Shown here one piece after another: positions 41,666 through 52,200 of a stretch of DNA of 64,000 nt; positions within the stretch are counted from its first letter, which is position 1; the number at the start of each line of letters is the position of its first letter. The notes under the pieces were generated by a model. It was not told where the DNA came from and ran no database searches. It worked only from the letters and a program-made list of their open reading frames with translations. Both the position numbers and the translations under genes were made by a program. The stretch spans positions 124,001 through 188,000 of the forward strand of contig NZ_QEQQ01000001.1 of NCBI RefSeq assembly GCF_003097235.1, in the 5' to 3' direction. The DNA is from Pseudomonas sp. CC120222-01a (lineage in GTDB: Bacteria; Pseudomonadota; Gammaproteobacteria; Pseudomonadales; Pseudomonadaceae).

Positions 41666-41770
41666 ACTATTCCACCAAGCGCAACAATGAAATGCCAACC
41701 GCACGGATTCTCGGCCAAGCCAGCGAGTACTACGCTACTCCCTGCCAACCACTCCCGAGGAGCCACCCCG

Positions 41771-42235
41771 ATGTCCCGCCCACCACTGCCCCCGTTCACC
41801 CACGAATCCGCCATCCAGAAAGTCCGCCTCGCCGAAGATGGCTGGAACAGCCGCGACGCTGCAAAAGTGGCTCTGGCCTATACCGTCGACACCGCCTGGC
41901 GCAACCGCGTCGAATTCCCCCGTGGCCGCGCCGAGGTCGAGGCGTTTCTGACCCGCAAGTGGAACCACGAACTGGAATACCGCCTGATCAAGGAACTGTG
42001 GGCCTTCAGCGGTAACCGCATCGCCGTGCGCTATGCCTACGAATACCACGACGACAGCGGCCAGTGGTTCCGTGCCTACGGCAACGAGAACTGGGAGTTC
42101 GCCGAAGATGGCCTGATGCAAAACCGCTTTTCCAGCATCAATGAACACCCTATCAGCGAAGCAGAGCGCAAGTTCCACTGGCCGCTGGGCCGGCGGCCGG
42201 ATGATCATCCGGGCCTGAGCGACCTGGGGCTCTGA
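41771..42235 (+). CDS. DUF1348 / NTF2-like small protein
   Basis: A 154-residue protein with the strongly conserved DUF1348 pattern: [34 protein letters not shown]-like [45 protein letters not shown]-like [10 protein letters not shown], and R-F-S-S-I-N-E near the end. The fold is NTF2/ketosteroid isomerase-like. The role is unknown. AGGAG lies 8 bases before the ATG. It converges on the histidine kinase gene with no gap. Confidence 0.9.
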   Translation: MSRPPLPPFTHESAIQKVRLAEDGWNSRDAAKVALAYTVDTAWRNRVEFPRGRAEVEAFLTRKWNHELEYRLIKELWAFSGNRIAVRYAYEYHDDSGQWFRAYGNENWEFAEDGLMQNRFSSINEHPISEAERKFHWPLGRRPDDHPGLSDLGL

Positions 42236-43591
42236 TCAGCCCACCGGCAAGCTGACCTTGACCTCCAGCCCGCCGCCCGGGCGATTGGCCAAGGTCACGC
42301 TGCCGCCCTGTTCCAGCACGATCGCGCGTACCGCCGGCAAGCCGAGCCCGACACCACCGGTGTCACGATTGCGCGAACCTTCGATGCGGAAAAACGGCGC
42401 GAACACGCGCTCCTGCAATTCGGGCGCGATACCCGGCCCGCGATCCAGCACGGTGATTTCCAGTTGCTCGGCAGTGACCGCCAGCCGCAGCTCAGGCGCC
42501 AGGCCATACTTGACCGCATTATCGACCAGGTTCACCAGCACCCGTTTGATACCCACCGGCCGCCCCACGTAAACGCAGCGCCGCGGAGTATCGAGGGCAA
42601 CCTTGATACCGGCGTCCTTGAAGTCGTCCACCACCGTTTGCAGCATCTCGGCCAGGTCGAACGCCGTGGTCTGTTCAAGCCGCGCATCGTCGCGGAAGAA
42701 CTCCAGTGCGGCATCGACCATGGCCTGCATTTCGTCGACATCCTTGAACAGCTTGGCCTGCAATTCGCCGTCCTCGATGAACTCGCCGCGCAGTCGCATG
42801 CGCGTCAAGGGCGCGCGCAGGTCGTGGGAAATCGCCGCCAGCATCTGCGTGCGATCATTCAAGAAGTGCTTGAGCTGTGCCTGGGTGGCATTGAAGGCGA
42901 GGATGGCCTGGCGCAGGTCATGGGGGCCGACCACCGGGATCGGCGGCGCGTTGAAGTCCTTGCCGAAACGCCGTGCGCCTTCAGCGAAGCGCTCCAGAGG
43001 ATGGGCCAGATAGCGTGTAGCGAACAGCGCGACCACCAGGCTGGAAAGCAGCATCAAGGTAAGGATGATCAGGTTGCGTGGCAGTTCGTCCAGGCCCCAG
43101 CTGCGGTCCGTGGCGCGGTACAACACCCAGCTCCTGTCACTCAGCTCGATCATCAGGGCGTAGCCGCGCGCCGGTTCATACTCCAGCAGGTCAGATGGCT
43201 CGAAGGCCTCGATTCGTGCATCGGGCCGCTTCAACAAGGCACGCAGGGTTGGCGTGCCCTTGCGAAACTCGGCATCGACCAGTTCAGGCATACCGGCTTC
43301 ATCATGGCTGCGCAACCACTGCACGGAGTAAGAGCCATCCCCTGCCGCGCTGGCAATGTTGGCGCGCTGCGCCTCGGGCGCAGCATCGAGGATGCGGGTG
43401 ACGGTGGCGACCTTCTCGATCACCCCGCTTTCCAGCAACGGCGGCTGCGCCCACACGCTCAGCAACAGACTGAACAGACCCTTGAGCAGCAACAGGATGA
43501 ACATCGCCGTCAGGGTGGTCAGGGCAATCCAGCGGGCGATGGTGATGCGGGGCCGCGGCAGGGCCTTGCGCAGTCTGGCCAACAACCTCAT
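42236..43591 (-). CDS. Sensor histidine kinase of second two-component pair
   Basis: A 451-residue membrane kinase. TM1 is at about residues 20-45, a periplasmic domain follows, and TM2 is near 170-195 (LIILTLMLLSSLVVALFATRYL). After a HAMP linker come the H-box (AAISHDLRAPLTRMRL), N-box (NLVDNAVKYG), DRGPGIAPE and GGVGLGLPAV, all intact. The protein is EnvZ-like in the catalytic core. Its start overlaps the response regulator stop by 4 bases. Confidence 0.92.
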   Translation of the reverse strand: MRLLARLRKALPRPRITIARWIALTTLTAMFILLLLKGLFSLLLSVWAQPPLLESGVIEKVATVTRILDAAPEAQRANIASAAGDGSYSVQWLRSHDEAGMPELVDAEFRKGTPTLRALLKRPDARIEAFEPSDLLEYEPARGYALMIELSDRSWVLYRATDRSWGLDELPRNLIILTLMLLSSLVVALFATRYLAHPLERFAEGARRFGKDFNAPPIPVVGPHDLRQAILAFNATQAQLKHFLNDRTQMLAAISHDLRAPLTRMRLRGEFIEDGELQAKLFKDVDEMQAMVDAALEFFRDDARLEQTTAFDLAEMLQTVVDDFKDAGIKVALDTPRRCVYVGRPVGIKRVLVNLVDNAVKYGLAPELRLAVTAEQLEITVLDRGPGIAPELQERVFAPFFRIEGSRNRDTGGVGLGLPAVRAIVLEQGGSVTLANRPGGGLEVKVSLPVG

Positions 43592-44322
43592 CGCTTGACC
43601 ACGGTGGCAGTGAACAGGTAACCGACATTGCGCAGGGTACGGATCAGCGGTTCGGCGGCTGCTTCGCTCTCCAGCTTGCGCCGCAGCCGGCTGACCTGTA
43701 CGTCGATACTGCGGTCATAGGCCTCGTAGGACTCACCCCGGGCCAGGTCGAGCAACTGCTGGCGGCTGAGTACTCGCCGGGGGTGCTCGGCGAACACCAG
43801 CAACAGCTCGAACTCACCGTTGGACAGCGGGATCATCACCTGCTCCGGCGAACGCAGTTCACGGCGCACCACATCCAGTTGCCAGCCGGAAAACTCCAGC
43901 AGCGTGCGCGGGTTGTCAGCTGCGCCTTCCACCATTTCACCCACACGGCGCAACACCGCCCGTACCCGCGCCAGCAGCTCACGGGCGGCGAAGGGCTTGG
44001 TCAGGTAATCATCGGCGCCCAGCTCCAGGCCGACCACGCGATCGCTCAACTCGGCCATGGCCGTGAGCATGATCACCGCCACCTTGTGCTCGGCACGCAG
44101 TCGTTGGCACAGCACCAGGCCACTGTCACCCGGCAGCATCACGTCGAGAATGACAAGGTCTGGCACCCGTCGTTCCAGGGCTTGCCATAGCCCTTTGCCA
44201 TCGCGGGCCACGTCGACCTCGTAGCCATGCTGGCGGAGAAACTTCTGGAGCAGATCGAGTACTTCGACATCATCGTCGACAATCAGCAAATGGCTCAAAA
44301 CAGGCACCGAAAACAAAGGCAA
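43588..44322 (-). CDS. OmpR-family response regulator of second pair
   Basis: A 244-residue regulator. The receiver (1-120) has LLIVDDDVEVLDLL, the phosphorylated Asp in VILDVMLPGDSG, and the Lys of DYLTKPFAAREL. The winged-helix domain has YDRSIDVQVSRLRRKLE and ends RTLRNVGYLFTATV. Co-translated with the kinase. It diverges from the MlaA-like lipoprotein gene across 143 bases, so that gene is a candidate target. Confidence 0.92.
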   Translation of the reverse strand: MPLFSVPVLSHLLIVDDDVEVLDLLQKFLRQHGYEVDVARDGKGLWQALERRVPDLVILDVMLPGDSGLVLCQRLRAEHKVAVIMLTAMAELSDRVVGLELGADDYLTKPFAARELLARVRAVLRRVGEMVEGAADNPRTLLEFSGWQLDVVRRELRSPEQVMIPLSNGEFELLLVFAEHPRRVLSRQQLLDLARGESYEAYDRSIDVQVSRLRRKLESEAAAEPLIRTLRNVGYLFTATVVKR

Positions 44323-44465
44323 TTACCGTCTACTGTAAGGCCATCAGCGGGCTGCCGTCATATATTTCAACCCGGAAACAAAGTGTCAGACGCGAGATAT
44401 TTCAGACATTCCCAGGCAATCAATCCCCCGCAGCATCGGCGCCACTTCTTCACAGGAATGTGCCC

Positions 44466-45245
44466 ATGCAAAATCCTTCTGCTGCCTGGATATCTGCCCG
44501 CAATACGGTCCTGGCCTTGTCACTGCTTGCCGCCAGCGGCTGCAGCCAGCGCCCGCCGGCCACGGCTTGCGGACCGGTCGCCTATCAAATTAGCGACCCG
44601 GCCGAACCTGCCAACCGCGCCGTGTTCGCATTCAACCGCAGCGTCGACGACTACCTGCTAGCGCCGGTCGCCCGTGGCTATACCGCCTTGCCGAACTTTG
44701 CCCAGCAAGGTGTACATAACTTCGCAACCAACTTCGGTGAGCCAAAGGTGTTCGCCAACGATCTGCTGCAAGGCAATGGCGAGCGGGCGATGACCAGCCT
44801 GAGCCGCTTCATCTTCAACACCACCCTCGGCGTGGCCGGCCTGATCGATGTTTCCGGGAAGATGGGGCTTGCCCGCCATGAGTCGGACTTCGGCCAGACC
44901 TTCGCCGTGTGGAACATCGCCGACGGCCCGATCGTCGAATTGCCGCTGCTGGGCTCGCACAACCTGCGCGATGCGACTGGCCGGGTCCTGAGCCTGGCAG
45001 TGGACCCGTTCGGCGACAACAGCGATACGGTCGAGACCCTGAGCACCGTGGCCCTGGCCGGCGGCATGGTGGATGGTCGGGCGCAGGCGTTACCGGTGAC
45101 CGACAAACTGCGCACGCAGCCTGATTACTACCAGGCCGTGCGCGATTTCACCGCGCAACAGCGCGCCAACCGGGTGGTCGAAGGCCAGCTCGGCGCGCCA
45201 GGCAAGCGCCCGGACCAGTGCCAGGGAGGGCCTGCAAGTGAATGA
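44466..45245 (+). CDS. MlaA/VacJ-family lipoprotein
   Basis: A protein of about 259 residues. The N-terminal signal has a lipobox at LAASGCSQ, so it is an outer-membrane lipoprotein. The MlaA domain is clear: DPAEPANRAVFAFNRSVDDY, FATNFGEPKVFANDLLQG, RFIFNTTLGVAGLIDVSG, DFGQTFAVWNI and GPIVELPLLGSHNLRDATG. MlaA removes phospholipid from the outer leaflet with porin and the Mla transporter; no mla genes are nearby. The ATG at 44466 has AGGA 8 bases upstream and is preferred to the GTG at 44460. The stop overlaps the next gene. Confidence 0.9.
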   Translation: MQNPSAAWISARNTVLALSLLAASGCSQRPPATACGPVAYQISDPAEPANRAVFAFNRSVDDYLLAPVARGYTALPNFAQQGVHNFATNFGEPKVFANDLLQGNGERAMTSLSRFIFNTTLGVAGLIDVSGKMGLARHESDFGQTFAVWNIADGPIVELPLLGSHNLRDATGRVLSLAVDPFGDNSDTVETLSTVALAGGMVDGRAQALPVTDKLRTQPDYYQAVRDFTAQQRANRVVEGQLGAPGKRPDQCQGGPASE

Positions 45246-45477
45246 TGCGGTGTCACTGTTCCGCCGCGTGGAGTGCGGGACCGAGCAGCCGGTGCTGTTG
45301 CACGAACTCGAAGCCCGCGTCTCGGAGGATGGGCGCGAGCTGATCGTCAGCCGTTATCGGGAACGTTATGGCGAGAGTGGCGATACCCAGCGTCACGAGG
45401 TGCATCGCCGCGTACCGATCGCCACACTGTTGAAGTGGATGGCCAGGGAAGGCACGGCACCCCAGCCATCGAGATGA
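45238..45477 (+). CDS. Small protein coupled to the MlaA-like gene
   Basis: A 79-residue, charged protein (VECGTEQPVLLHELEARVSE, then LIVSRYRERYGE) that starts with a GTG 8 bases inside the lipoprotein gene, so it is translationally coupled. No family is recognised. The frame is compact and consistent in codon use, which argues for a real gene. Confidence 0.55.
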   Translation: MNDAVSLFRRVECGTEQPVLLHELEARVSEDGRELIVSRYRERYGESGDTQRHEVHRRVPIATLLKWMAREGTAPQPSR

Positions 45478-45483
45478 TGCCAC

Positions 45484-45771
45484 TCAGTGCGTCATCTTGC
45501 TCACTGCAGCCACCAGTATCGGGGCCAGCTCCGCATCGGTCATCGCCGGGCTGACCTGCATGTGCGCCAGGTCGCTCCAGTCCATCGTCCAATGCAATAC
45601 AGGTTGCAGGTCATTGCTTTCGACCACGGCAAAACCCTGCAGCTCGCCTACTGCGTGCCAACGGCCATGCACCTTCAGCTCGGCGGGCGGCAGGCCGCCG
45701 GTCTTGGCGAAGCGGGCCATGACGGCGTTGCGGTTTTCCGGGGCAATGCTCCATTGAATGATGAAAAGCAT
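45484..45771 (-). CDS. DUF3303 small protein
   Basis: A 95-residue protein: MLFIIQWSIAPENRNAVMAR, FAKTGGLPPAELKVHGRWHA, GFAVVESNDLQPVLHW and WSDLAHMQVSPAMTD. This is the DUF3303 pattern, a small ferredoxin-like dimeric alpha/beta-barrel family of unknown function. I start at the ATG at 45771, since the upstream extension has no conservation. Confidence 0.8.
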   Translation of the reverse strand: MLFIIQWSIAPENRNAVMARFAKTGGLPPAELKVHGRWHAVGELQGFAVVESNDLQPVLHWTMDWSDLAHMQVSPAMTDAELAPILVAAVSKMTH

Positions 45772-45902
45772 GTGGCACCTCCCAGTTGCTCGGCACCTGT
45801 GCCAGACACCCGCCCCGGGGGCGCCGGGGCCTGAGGCGGGTGAATGCGCCATGTTTAGGCATAGCAGGATGAACAGCCGATTGCCTGCCTGATCATCGGA
45901 AT

Positions 45903-45963
45903 CTGTACCGGCCTCTTCGCGGGCATGTCGGGGCGCCGAACCGCCGCGAAGAGGCCGGTACAG
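45903..45963. repeat. REP palindrome with perfect 20-bp arms
   Basis: CTGTACCGGCCTCTTCGCGG (45903-45922) is the exact inverse of CCGCGAAGAGGCCGGTACAG (45944-45963). The loop contains GCATGTCGGGGCGCC. It is a P. putida REP type unit upstream of the alcohol dehydrogenase gene. Confidence 0.85.
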
Positions 45964-46066
45964 GTAGCAGCAGAATCAGGCAATCCGTCGGCCGGATCGA
46001 GTTACCCCTGAGCGGAATTGGTCGGACATGCTGCACATCCCGCCCCCCGCACACGAGGACACTCCC

Positions 46067-47116
46067 ATGCACGTCATTGCCTACGGCGCCCACGCCAGCG
46101 ACCGCCCCCTGGAGCCGATCCGCATTACCCGCCGCGCCCCCGGTGCCGATGATGTTCAGATCGCCATCGACTACTGCGGCATCTGCCATTCCGACCTGCA
46201 CCAGGTGCGCTCCGAATGGGAGGGTACCCAGTTCCCCTGCGTACCGGGCCACGAAATCGTTGGCCGGGTCACGGCGGTCGGCGCCCAAGTCACTGGCTTC
46301 AAGCCCGGCGACCTGGTCGGCGTGGGCTGCATCGTCGACAGCTGCAAGCACTGCGCCGACTGCGAGGCAGGCCTTGAGAACTACTGCAACGGCATGATCG
46401 GCACCTACAACTTCCCCACCCCCGACGAACCAGGCTGGACCCTCGGCGGCTACTCGCAGCAGATCGTGGTCCACCAGCGTTACGTGCTGCGCGTGAACCA
46501 TCCGCAGGCCCAGCTCGCAGCCGTGGCCCCGCTGCTGTGCGCCGGCATCACCACCTATTCGCCCCTGCGCCATTGGGGCGCCGGGCCGGGCAAGAAAGTC
46601 GGCGTGGTCGGCATCGGCGGGCTTGGCCACATGGGCATCAAGCTGGCCCATGCCATGGGTGCGCACGTGGTCGCCTTCACCACCTCCGAGTCCAAGCGCG
46701 AAGCGGCCTTGGCGCTGGGCGCCGATGAAGTCGTGGTATCACGCGATGCCGAGGCGATGGCACGGCACCATCTGTCGTTCGACTTCATCCTCAACACCGT
46801 GGCGGCACCGCACGAGCTGGATGCATTCCTGGTCCTGCTCAAACGCGACGGCACCCTCGGCCTGGTCGGCGCGCCAGCCACGGCACACCCCTCGCCGAAC
46901 GTGTTCAACCTGATCATGAAGCGCCGGGCGATTGCCGGCTCGATGATCGGCGGCATCGCCGAAACCCAGGAAATGCTCGACTTCTGCGCAGAGCACGGCA
47001 TCGTCGCCGATATCGAACTGATCCGCGCCGATCAGATCAACGAAAGCTACGAGCGCATGCTCAAGGGCGATGTGAAATACCGCTTCGTGATCGACAACGC
47101 CACCCTGGCCGACTGA
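46067..47116 (+). CDS. Zinc NAD(P)-dependent alcohol dehydrogenase (YahK-like)
   Basis: A 349-residue medium-chain dehydrogenase. Catalytic zinc ligands are in DYCGICHSDLHQ and PGHEIVGRV; the structural zinc cysteines are C-K-H-C-A-D-C with a fourth in LENYC. The coenzyme site is VGIGGLGHMGIKLAHAMG. It matches the cinnamyl-alcohol-dehydrogenase-like YahK/AdhC type acting on aldehydes. I start at the ATG at 46067 (GAGGAC upstream). Confidence 0.9.
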   Translation: MHVIAYGAHASDRPLEPIRITRRAPGADDVQIAIDYCGICHSDLHQVRSEWEGTQFPCVPGHEIVGRVTAVGAQVTGFKPGDLVGVGCIVDSCKHCADCEAGLENYCNGMIGTYNFPTPDEPGWTLGGYSQQIVVHQRYVLRVNHPQAQLAAVAPLLCAGITTYSPLRHWGAGPGKKVGVVGIGGLGHMGIKLAHAMGAHVVAFTTSESKREAALALGADEVVVSRDAEAMARHHLSFDFILNTVAAPHELDAFLVLLKRDGTLGLVGAPATAHPSPNVFNLIMKRRAIAGSMIGGIAETQEMLDFCAEHGIVADIELIRADQINESYERMLKGDVKYRFVIDNATLAD

Positions 47117-47225
47117 ATGTCCGAATCGCGACAGTGAGTGCCTGTTCGACGTGAGACAGGCATTGTCCGGCTGGATAACCTCCATCGGGCAATGCCTTGC
47201 CATCACTCGAAAAAGAGCCTCGCCC

Positions 47226-48461
47226 ATGACCACGCCTTCCGCCACCTTGGCCCCGCCCGCCAGCACCGCCGACCAACCCCAGGGCTTTTTGGTCCGCATC
47301 GTCGGTGCCGCCGCCTTCGCCCACCTGCTCAACGACCTGATCCAGGCCGTGCTGCCGTCGATCTACCCGATGCTCAAGAGCGACTTCTCGCTGAGTTTCG
47401 CCCAGATCGGCTGGATCGCCCTGATCTACCAGGTCACCGCCTCGCTGCTGCAGCCCTGGGTCGGCATGTACACCGACAAGCGCCCCATGCCCTACCTGCT
47501 GCCCACCGGCATGCTGTTTACCCTGGTCGGCATCGCCCTGCTGGCTTTCGCCAGTAGTTACGAAATGCTGTTGTTCGCCGCCGCGGTGGTGGGCATCGGT
47601 TCAGCGACCTTCCACCCGGAAGCCTCGCGGGTGGCGCGCATGGCCTCCGGCGGGCGCTTCGGCACTGCGCAGTCGACCTTTCAGGTCGGCGGCAACACAG
47701 GTTCCGCCATCGGCCCGCTGCTGACCGCCGCCATCGTCATCCCCCACGGCCAGCCGGCCATTGCCTGGTTCATGCTGGCTGCCGCCTTGGCCATCTTCGT
47801 GCTGCTGCGCGTCACTGGCTGGACCATCCGCCACGGCCAGACCCAACTCAAAGGCCTGGCCGGGCAACAGGCGCCAGGGCTTTCGAAAGGTGCCATGTGG
47901 CGCGCCGTGGGCGTGATCGCCGTGCTGATGTTCGCCAAGTTCGTCTACATCGCGTCGTTCACCAACTACTTCACCTTCTACCTGATCGAGCACTTCGGCC
48001 TGAGCGTGCAACAAAGCCAGCTGTACCTGTTCGTGTTCCTCGCCGCCGTGGCCCTGGGCACCTTTGCTGGCGGGCCGGTGGGTGACCGCATCGGGCGCAA
48101 GGCGGTGATCTGGATCTCGTTCCTCGGCGTGGCGCCGTTCGCCCTCGCCCTGCCCTACGCCAACCTGGCCTGGACCGCCGTGCTGGCAGTGGCCATCGGC
48201 CTGGTGATGTCGTCGGCCTTCGCCGCGCTGGTGGTGTACGCCCAGGAAGCCGTGCCAGGCCGCGTCGGCATGGTGTCGGGGGTGATGTTCGGCCTGATGT
48301 TCGGCATCAGTGGCATCGGTGCTGCGGGCCTTGGCGAGCTGGCCGACCTGCACGGCATCGAGTGGGTGTACCAGGTGATCTCGTTCCTGCCGCTGCTGGG
48401 CCTGGCCACCGCACTGCTGCCGGCGACCCGTTCGAAGGCGCGGCCTACTCGCTGCTGCTAA
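47226..48461 (+). CDS. MFS transporter, Fsr (fosmidomycin resistance)-like
   Basis: A 411-residue protein with about twelve membrane segments. It has the Fsr-type N-terminus (AAFAHLLNDLIQAVLPSIYP, then GWIALIYQVTASLLQPWVG), TDKRPMPYLLPTGML, and a second-half motif GGPVGDRIGRKAVIW. Such carriers export drugs or small metabolites. It lies 1 base before the reading frame of the AraC gene, which probably controls it. The ATG at 47226 is chosen over a long upstream extension. Confidence 0.87.
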   Translation: MTTPSATLAPPASTADQPQGFLVRIVGAAAFAHLLNDLIQAVLPSIYPMLKSDFSLSFAQIGWIALIYQVTASLLQPWVGMYTDKRPMPYLLPTGMLFTLVGIALLAFASSYEMLLFAAAVVGIGSATFHPEASRVARMASGGRFGTAQSTFQVGGNTGSAIGPLLTAAIVIPHGQPAIAWFMLAAALAIFVLLRVTGWTIRHGQTQLKGLAGQQAPGLSKGAMWRAVGVIAVLMFAKFVYIASFTNYFTFYLIEHFGLSVQQSQLYLFVFLAAVALGTFAGGPVGDRIGRKAVIWISFLGVAPFALALPYANLAWTAVLAVAIGLVMSSAFAALVVYAQEAVPGRVGMVSGVMFGLMFGISGIGAAGLGELADLHGIEWVYQVISFLPLLGLATALLPATRSKARPTRCC

Positions 48462-48495
48462 GATGGCCGCGCTTGTTGGACTGGACGAGAACATC

Positions 48496-49269
48496 ATGGT
48501 CAAACCCCAGCACGAACTGCTGTTGGAGGTCGATGAATGGACCTGGGAGGTGGGCAGCCGGGCAACCGACTACCCGCCTGACTGGTACATCGCTCCCCAC
48601 TCGCACGCCAAGCACCAACTGATCTACGCCATCAAGGGGCTGATGCTGGTCGAGTCCGAGGCCGAGCGTTGGACCGTGCCCCCCAGTCGGGGTATCTGGA
48701 TGCCCAGCGGCCAGGTGCATGCCATCCGCTGTGTCGGTGAGGTAAAGATGCGCAGCGTGTTCGTGCGCCCCGATGCGGCACTCGAGCTGCCGCTGGCAAG
48801 CAAGGCCATCAGCATTTCACCGCTGCTCAGCGAACTGATCAAAGCGTCGGTCGACTTTGCCGGGCCGTTTGTCGAGGACTCGCGTGAGGCGCGGATCATG
48901 CGCCTGATCCTCGACGAGATCTGCGTGCTGCCAACCTTGCCGCTGAAGCTGCTGCAACCCCGCGACAAACGCTTGCGGACCATCTGCGCGACCCTCCACG
49001 AGCGGCCACACGACACCTCGACCCTGGCCGACTGGGGCACGCACCTGGGCGTCGACGAGAAAACCATCCAGCGCCTGTTCCGCAAGGAAACCGGCATGAC
49101 CTTCGGCCAGTGGCGCCAGCAGGCGCGGCTGATGCAGGCGCTGGAGCGCATCGCCCTGGGCGAGCGCATCATCGATGTTGCAGGCACGCTGGGCTATGAC
49201 AGCCCCAGCGCATTCGCCAGCATGTTCAAGCGCCAGTTCGGCACCACGCCTAGCCAGTTCTTCAAGTAG
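48496..49269 (+). CDS. AraC-family regulator next to the Fsr-like gene
   Basis: A regulator of about 257 residues. The cupin-type N-terminal domain has APHSHAKHQLIYAIKGLMLV and WMPSGQVHAIRC; the C-terminal domain has two helix-turn-helix units (LADWGTHLGVDEKTIQRLFR and IIDVAGTLGYDSPSAFASMF). The ATG at 48463 is possible but has no ribosome site; 48496 has a GGACGAG upstream. The gene nearly abuts the transporter. Confidence 0.88.
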   Translation: MVKPQHELLLEVDEWTWEVGSRATDYPPDWYIAPHSHAKHQLIYAIKGLMLVESEAERWTVPPSRGIWMPSGQVHAIRCVGEVKMRSVFVRPDAALELPLASKAISISPLLSELIKASVDFAGPFVEDSREARIMRLILDEICVLPTLPLKLLQPRDKRLRTICATLHERPHDTSTLADWGTHLGVDEKTIQRLFRKETGMTFGQWRQQARLMQALERIALGERIIDVAGTLGYDSPSAFASMFKRQFGTTPSQFFK

Positions 49270-49287
49270 GCCTGTTGCGGCATGGGC

Positions 49288-52200
49288 TCAACTTGGATGG
49301 CGATCATAAGCCTGGCGGGTCAACTGAAACACCAGTGCCCGCTCCGCCAACATCCGCTCGTTTTGCACTACCTCGACGGCTGCGCGATAGTCCTGGTCGC
49401 TCATCTGCTGCCGCTGCTCGTACAGCGCATCCAGGCGGGTGTGAAACGGCTCGTCCATGTTCTCGAACCAGTCGGCATGCAACGTCCGCAGGTAGCTCTG
49501 CCAAAAATCTCGCTCGGCCAGCGAGCGACTGAGCGCATCGTGCGTCTGCGCGCCCCGGACTTCACGCTCGGCGGCTTCAAGATCGCTGGCGTGCACGCCA
49601 CTGACATTCGCATAATTCATATGCGAGGGTTGCCCGGGCAGTGACAGGTTGTTGGCCAGGCCAACCCGATAGGCCAGGTGCACCTCCACATCATCCACCG
49701 GCAGGTAAGGGTCGCCTTCACGCATCTGCTGGATATGCCGCGATGCAATACGGTCGACCTGGTCCAGTCGGAACAGCTCACGTCCCAGACGCAACAGTGG
49801 GCGCATCGCATACACCCCTTCCAGCCCTGCCGCACGCTGTGCCGCCAACGTCCTCACCTCCAGGGCACTGAAGATCAGCAGCATCTGGTCGGCGCAGCTG
49901 CGCGGCCCGGCCGCTTGCTGGAACACGGCCTCGCGGACCTCACTGTTCAGCTCGCAGGCTTCGATCACCGCCCACGCCCTGCGACACATTTCCTGAGGCT
50001 GACGGGTGAAGTCCCGTGAACGGGAAAAGTCCGCGAAGAAACGGAACAGGTCCTGCGCCCCGTCCTCGGCGGCCAGCCGGTCCCATTGCGCCAGCCGCCG
50101 CGGCTGCTCCACCAGGTCTATCCCTTCAAGCCAGCGCAGGCGTTCATCCTCCAGGCCGTGCTCGTGCCTGCGTACAGGCAGCAGGTCACTGTCCACGTCT
50201 GCCAGCAAGGTGCGGATTCGCCTGACCGCCTGCACGGACAGCGGGTTATCGTGCAAGTACAGACGTCGCGGGTCCTGGCGCAGCAGTTCGAGCGCGGCGT
50301 CCGACACTTCGCTTATCTGGTTATCCCGCAGGTCGATGAACGTCAGCGAGGATGAGGCGAGCAGCGTTTGAGGCAACTCGCGCAGCCCCGTAGCGCGCAG
50401 ATGCACGCTGCGCAGGCGCCATAACGCACTGACCTCAGGCACACGGCCAATCAGGTTGCCGTCCAGGCCAAGCGTATGCAAGCGCTGCAGGGTATTGATC
50501 CGCATGGCATCGCTGGCCGTCAGCAGGATGTGGTTTTGCCCCAGCTGTAGCTCCCTGAGCTCGGCCAGGTGCTCAAGGCCATTAGGCAATGCGGTCAGCA
50601 CATTGTCTTGCAAGTCAAGACGCAGCACGCCGGTAAAGCGCTGCAGGAAGCTCTCTTCGATGTGCAGCAGGCCCATGTGGTTCAGGCTCAAGTGCGTCAC
50701 GTGACCGAAGTCGACCCGTTCTGGAAGCCTGGGCAGCGCGCCGACCCGCCAACCGTGGATGCGCAGTTGATGGCCGCTGTGGTCCGCGTGGCCCCTGCGT
50801 TGCCAAGCCTGGCGAATCCGGCGTGCTACCCAGCCTCGACGCAGGGCCTGCACGCGGCTGGCAGACTCACGTCGCCAGGTATCCAGGGCGTTCTCCAACT
50901 GACGAAACTCTTCCTGGAGCAGGAAGTATCGATGCCAGGGCGTCATGCCGTGCCGGCTCGACGAAGCCAGAAACTCCTCGACCTGGGCGTCGCTGAAGCT
51001 CGGGAACAAGCGCAGCAACGCGTAGCGCAGGGATGCCGCGCTACTTTCACCGCGCCCGCTCAGCGGATAGCCAAGGCGCCCGTCCGCCAGGCGCCTGGGC
51101 AGGCGCACGCGGCCACCGGGCGGTGCCATGCCAAGCAACTCAGCCAACGTCTGGCGCCGGTCGCAAGCACGCTGTGCCAGCCCTTGTGCCAACCTTTCGG
51201 CGCTGGTGCCGGCTTCTCCAAGCGCCTGGCGCTGCGCTGTATCGAGCTGCAACCACAACGCCTGCATCAAGTCGTCGTTCGGCGTGGCATTGGCCAGTGG
51301 TTTACCCGAGCTGTCCCGGGCCTCATAGCCCGACGGCCCCTTGGCGATCACACGCACCTCACTTGCTGCTTGCCCCCCCATCTGCGCAGGCGTAAACGAG
51401 TCCCCTTCACGCAGTTCCACCCGCACCGACTCCGGCCATGACAGCCATTGGCCGAGCAATCCGAACGCCAGCCGCTCAGTGTCGGCGTTGATCGCCGCAG
51501 CCTGCGCCAACCCGGCACAGGCACGGTCCAGCCTGCTTTCACGGACCGACCACCAGGCCTGCTCGGCCAGCTGTAACGGCACCCGCTGCTCGCCGAGCAT
51601 GCGCTCGACCAGCAGTTCGTCCGCCTGGTCGACGATCTGCTGCGCGCTGCGTACCGTCAGCCCCGGAAAATCACGACGTAACAGCTGGGGCGCGGGCCCT
51701 GGTTGCACTTGCCGCTCGGCAACATGCTGCTCGAACGCGTCCCCGCGAATTCTCGGGTAGCGCTCATGCAATCGATGACGTTGCACGGCATCGAGCAGAC
51801 GCGCCGGAGCGCTCTCCTCGTTCAGGTGCAGCAGGCGCAGCTGGTCAGCACTGAAGTCAGTGGCCAGCAACACCTCACGCGCGGTCTGTTCATCGACATC
51901 GGCCAGCGTGCTGCTCATGCGTCGCACAAGTTCGCTACCCTGCCAGGTCTGGGGCAACTCGAACTCGTGCCGCCAGCGCCCGGCGTCCAGGCGCCGCAAA
52001 GTTGGCGAGTAGGCATCGTTACGGTGGGGATGACGTATTTGCAGTGATTGCTCGTCCGGATCACCCTCCACCTGATAGACAGCCTGATGAGTTCCCAGGC
52101 GCGCCTGGCCATCAAAGGTCGCATGTTGGCCAATGGCCGTTTCGCTTTCCACCAACGCGTAAGCCCCCAGTTTGGGGTCGAGCAGTTTGCGCTGCCCCTC

